Below, piece after piece: positions 60,792-64,000 of a stretch of DNA of 64,000 nucleotides; position 1 is the first letter of the stretch, and the number at the start of each line of letters is the position of its first letter. The stretch is from Phytoseiulus persimilis. Taxonomy: Eukaryota > Arthropoda > Arachnida > Mesostigmata > Phytoseiidae. The notes under the pieces are model-generated. The model was not told the DNA's origin. It did no database searches and saw nothing but the letters and a program-made list of their open reading frames with translations. The position numbers and the translations under genes were made by a program. Location of the stretch: contig CM075101.1 of the NCBI GenBank assembly GCA_037576195.1, positions 26,040,001 to 26,104,000 of the forward strand. The letters are read 5' to 3'.

Positions 60792-60802
60792 GGGGGGGGG
60801 GG
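60792..60802. repeat. G homopolymer, 11 bases
   Basis: Uninterrupted G run in the gene-poor stretch. Confidence 0.85.
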
Positions 60803-63800
60803 AGGACTGATTGCGCTCCGTCTAGTTGAGGCCGACCCCACGAGCGAAGATCAAGTGGAATCCATGATAGAATCCATTCCTGGAGAGGTTCCGAGACAAC
60901 ACGTGGTTCGCCCTAGGGTCTCGTGTGTCATCCGCAGCATCTTCTTCGCAGTCCGAAGCTGGCTCGCGGTGTTTCGAAGCTTCGAGTCATGCTTCACTCA
61001 ACCCCAGCCGAGGCTCAATCATGTGCCGAAGATGCACCTAGAGTGAGCGCTGGCCCTCCTCCGCCACGTTGTCCTTCGGGGGAGAGAAGAGCTTTCCGAT
61101 GAGGGGTTCAGATCCTTCGAAGACGCTCGCTCGGCTCCCTTGCTGGCCTTTGTCCAACATGTTTCAATGATGAAGCACTCTCACTGACTCGTAGTTGCTG
61201 TGATAATGCCGATAAGAGGGAAGGGAAGTAAGTGTGATGACGAGATGGTCGTCTAGGAGCAGAAGTCCTCGAGCTCCCACTCCTGCACCATAAGCTCCGC
61301 TGCAGAGTTCGCCACAGACACTGGAAGTTTTCGCTCTCGCTCGCCACAGCTGCTACCAGTCGAACTTGCGTCAGGTTCTTGCATCGCCTGAATTAGGGGG
61401 CGGAGTTGATCCTCCGCCATCTCAGCCCGAGCGAAACCAGAATGGAGCGCGGGTCAATCTGCGGCCTTGAGTGAGAGATGGCGAACGAGACGCAATGCTC
61501 CAGGCGGCAACGATTCGGAAAAGGGAGCTTAGCGGAAGGATCTGCATGGAGTCCTGTGCCCCTTCTGCCGCGCCACGGAACGGATTAACCTCCGTAGCCA
61601 CTCGACGGCTCCTTCTGCTTCGCCTTATTTTTCGTGTTGTCGTACTCGTGGTTTCGAACTAGCGGTGATGGTGGCTGCAGACGGCAGGCGGTCGAGGTGG
61701 CGAGCTCTCGGACCGATTTCAGGAGCAGACAGACCGAAAGGCAATTTTCTCGGAGAGCTCGAGAAATCAAACTGCGACATACGAAACGAGCTTGTCGGCG
61801 AACAATCGCGTTCCATGAGACTCGTTCGGATCGCACAAGTTCTCAATCGCTTTTCCCGCGAGTCGGCGGCTCACTCGCACAATCGCTCCCGTTCGGCAGC
61901 CTGTTCGCTCGAGCGCCCGTTTGACGGCAGTCAAAATAGAGGAGATATCAATTGGGTGTGCGATTGCCCTCGGCATTGTGCTCTATTTCCAGGGAGGCAC
62001 TGACGTTCTGACTCCATGTCCAGCTCCGTACTTCTCGCCCGAGAGCTCAAGCGTTCAGGATTCAAAGGTCGCGAGCGCAATCAAGATAACCGGAATGGAA
62101 ACGATACAGAAATTCGAGCGTCGGACCAGCCCTCATCTGGTAGTTCTCGAAACGTAGTCCGGACCCTCCCCGATACTTACGGTCAGCGACTCCGGACGCG
62201 AAGCGGCTCCACATGCGGCCACAGGCCGAGCAGTTCGGAGTAGGGGCACCGGCCCCCTGTGAAACGACACACACCTCTTCCACAATTTGTTCTTCTGAAC
62301 TCACTGATCCGAACAAGGAAATTCGAGAACCGATTCTGTGTTCACATACGCACGGATCCCACTGCACTGGTTCTCAGATCTCACACATTTCAACGAGTCC
62401 GGAGACTCAACACTGGCGGCGGGGTTACAGTCGACGTGAAGCAGCCCGCCACGACGACGAGTGAGTCCGAAGCGGGTACTTGGGCCTTGTTAGAGGAGGA
62501 GGTGGAGGAAGGAGTCCGGCCCTTTCCGCGCGCCCCTTGCCGTGCCCCGTGGCCCTACTCTGGCTCCCTCCTCCGGCTCTCTTTGCGGCTCCCTCTTCGA
62601 CTCCCCCTGATGCTCCCTCTCCGATGCCCTCCAAGGAGCGTTCTTCGCAAACAACTGCACTTCCATTCTTGTTTGTTCTGTCCATCAAACTCAGCAAAGC
62701 TCTTAGTTTTCGATGCAGGACGGGACGAACGGCAGTCGCACTTTCCGCGTCGACTCGCGCTGAAACTGGTTGTCGAACACCTGACGCGCGTTCGACTGAG
62801 GCGTCTCGCGATGCCCCTTTACTTATGATCCGCGTCAGCTGCAAGGAAAGGGATATAATCGGCACTTATTTGAGGTGAACGGAGACTCGCCTTGAAGCCT
62901 ACCGAACGAGTTGATGGAGTCGAGTAAGTCGTTCCCGAAGCTTTCCCGTCCCTGTTGAATCACTACGCGGAGGGCATCGACGCAATCGGCGTCCACAATG
63001 GCCGAGAGAGAGAGGAACTTGCGATATTTCGCTGTGGGCGCCTCGCGATTGTCGTAACTCCGCGCTTTGAAGGAATCCGGCGCGGGGGGAATTCCGATCG
63101 CTGGCCGACGCGGCCGAAACAGAGCTGGAGAATCACTATGTACTTCCTCGTAAATCTGTCTTCTGTCATTCGATTCTTTAGAGGAGTCATTTCGTTGCCG
63201 GTCGGCCATCGATCCATTCGGGCGAGACCCATCCCGATACATAAAGATCCGTGTCCACCTCCTCCAACGCGGTGTATCGCGCCCACCCACGGACATGGAT
63301 GCTCGTAACCCACCTGGAGAACATCCTCATCCGGCGCACGAGGTTGCAATATCTGCGAACGGATAGGCGTTGAGTTTATGACCGGGAATCGCGTCGGGAC
63401 GCAGATCGAAAAGGGTGAACGATCGAGCGCATGGCTTTTTGTTCCAGCCCGCGGCCTGTCAAGCGTCAGGACGAGCCCTTCCATTCCGATGGCTCGAAAA
63501 CCCCGAGGAACCTCGCTGGACTATGTGATGTTCAGTTGAGATCTGGAAAGTCGCGTCTCACACGTCGTCGGTGGAGCGACAGAGAAGCGCCAACCAGATC
63601 GATTCCTACGGGCGCCGACGGGCCTTCCAGAGCACGGCAAACCAGGGCCGGAGCGAAGCGGTCCGGGAGGCCCAAGAATCCGTTTGATTGGCCAGCGGTA
63701 ACCCAGCCAGCGTCGTCTTTGCTGCATTCAATTACCTAGCCCCATTCCGTCCCGGCCTCCTAAAGCTCCCCCGGGCGCGAAGGGCATCAATGCTGGCTGC

Positions 63801-64000
63801 TGTCGATGTACTGGCTGTAGAAGAACGACGAGACCTAGCGACGGGGCAGGACAGCAAACCAGGACGCAAGAATCCTGAAACAAGAAGCACGACCGGCTTG
63901 GAACAGACAGGAGAGGAGACTCACTCGAGACAAACAGCCAAGGTAGAAGAGGAGAAAAGCCAGCCGCGACAGCCGCTGCGGGAGCGGCGGTTCCAATAGA

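Larger units (their letters stand above)
29189..64000. other. Gene-poor stretch of about 35 kb; no gene supported
   Basis: Roughly 50-55% GC, rich in short simple repeats, G/C homopolymers and CpG. The longest frames (35409-36071 and 49679-50341 minus, 220 codons each; 58981-59613 minus, 210; 41592-42182 plus, 196) are scattered over strands, have Arg/Ser-rich chance-like composition and no recognisable domain. I saw no tRNA, rRNA, transposase, reverse transcriptase or long terminal repeats. It could be an intergenic regulatory region or the large first intron of a gene beginning or ending outside the window. The missing ADAM signal-peptide exon could also lie in it. Confidence 0.6.

Noticed and set aside
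1..64000. Bacterial-type features: operons, CRISPR arrays, insertion sequences, phage genes
   Set aside because: The window has spliced animal genes. I saw no regularly spaced short repeats, transposases, terminal inverted repeats or reverse transcriptase motifs.
1..64000. tRNA, rRNA and well-known microRNA genes
   Set aside because: I looked for a T-loop GGTTCGA-type box with its partners and for familiar microRNA seeds while reading and found none. A covariance-model scan would settle this; hits would refute the rejection.

Overview
The window is animal nuclear DNA. It has multi-exon genes with GT-AG introns, mostly 50-150 bp, TATA boxes and AATAAA signals, and no operons or bacterial features. 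Base composition is near 50% GC. Very short introns, moderate GC and metazoan gene families fit an arthropod with a compact genome, for example a parasitiform (phytoseiid-type) mite. That placement is inference, not something the sequence proves.

Layout. (1) 1-1992, minus strand: 5' part of a gene for a coiled-coil protein of the MCC (colorectal mutant cancer protein) family, running off the left edge. (2) 5093-19341, minus strand: an ADAM (disintegrin and metalloprotease) gene. I could join 27 coding exons with every splice phase consistent, giving about 1,472 codons: prodomain, furin site, metalloprotease, disintegrin, cysteine-rich, EGF, Asn-rich stalk, one transmembrane helix and a very long cytoplasmic tail. 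The signal-peptide exon was not found. The zinc histidines are intact, but the catalytic glutamate is replaced by methionine, so this is probably a non-proteolytic adhesion ADAM. (3) 14422-15670, plus strand: a complete five-exon gene for a 270-residue conserved-looking protein, nested in a prodomain intron of the ADAM gene. (4) 21328-25104, plus strand: two single-exon genes, each with a TATA box 60-75 bp upstream of the ATG and an AATAAA downstream. One encodes a 313-residue protein with an acidic front and a basic back. The other encodes a 427-residue secreted protein with 67-residue tandem repeats full of Ile-Ser. A weak third candidate lies between them. (5) 25105-64000: about 39 kb with no gene I can support. 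Its longest open frames are no longer than expected by chance, and it carries many simple repeats and G/C homopolymer tracts. It may be a regulatory desert or a giant intron.

The genes do not form a pathway. The MCC-like and ADAM genes are ordinary metazoan cell-polarity and cell-adhesion genes. The two intronless genes are the least described part of the window. Exon coordinates were worked out by hand from splice sites and phase, so individual boundaries may be off by a base or, in the tail, by choice of acceptor.
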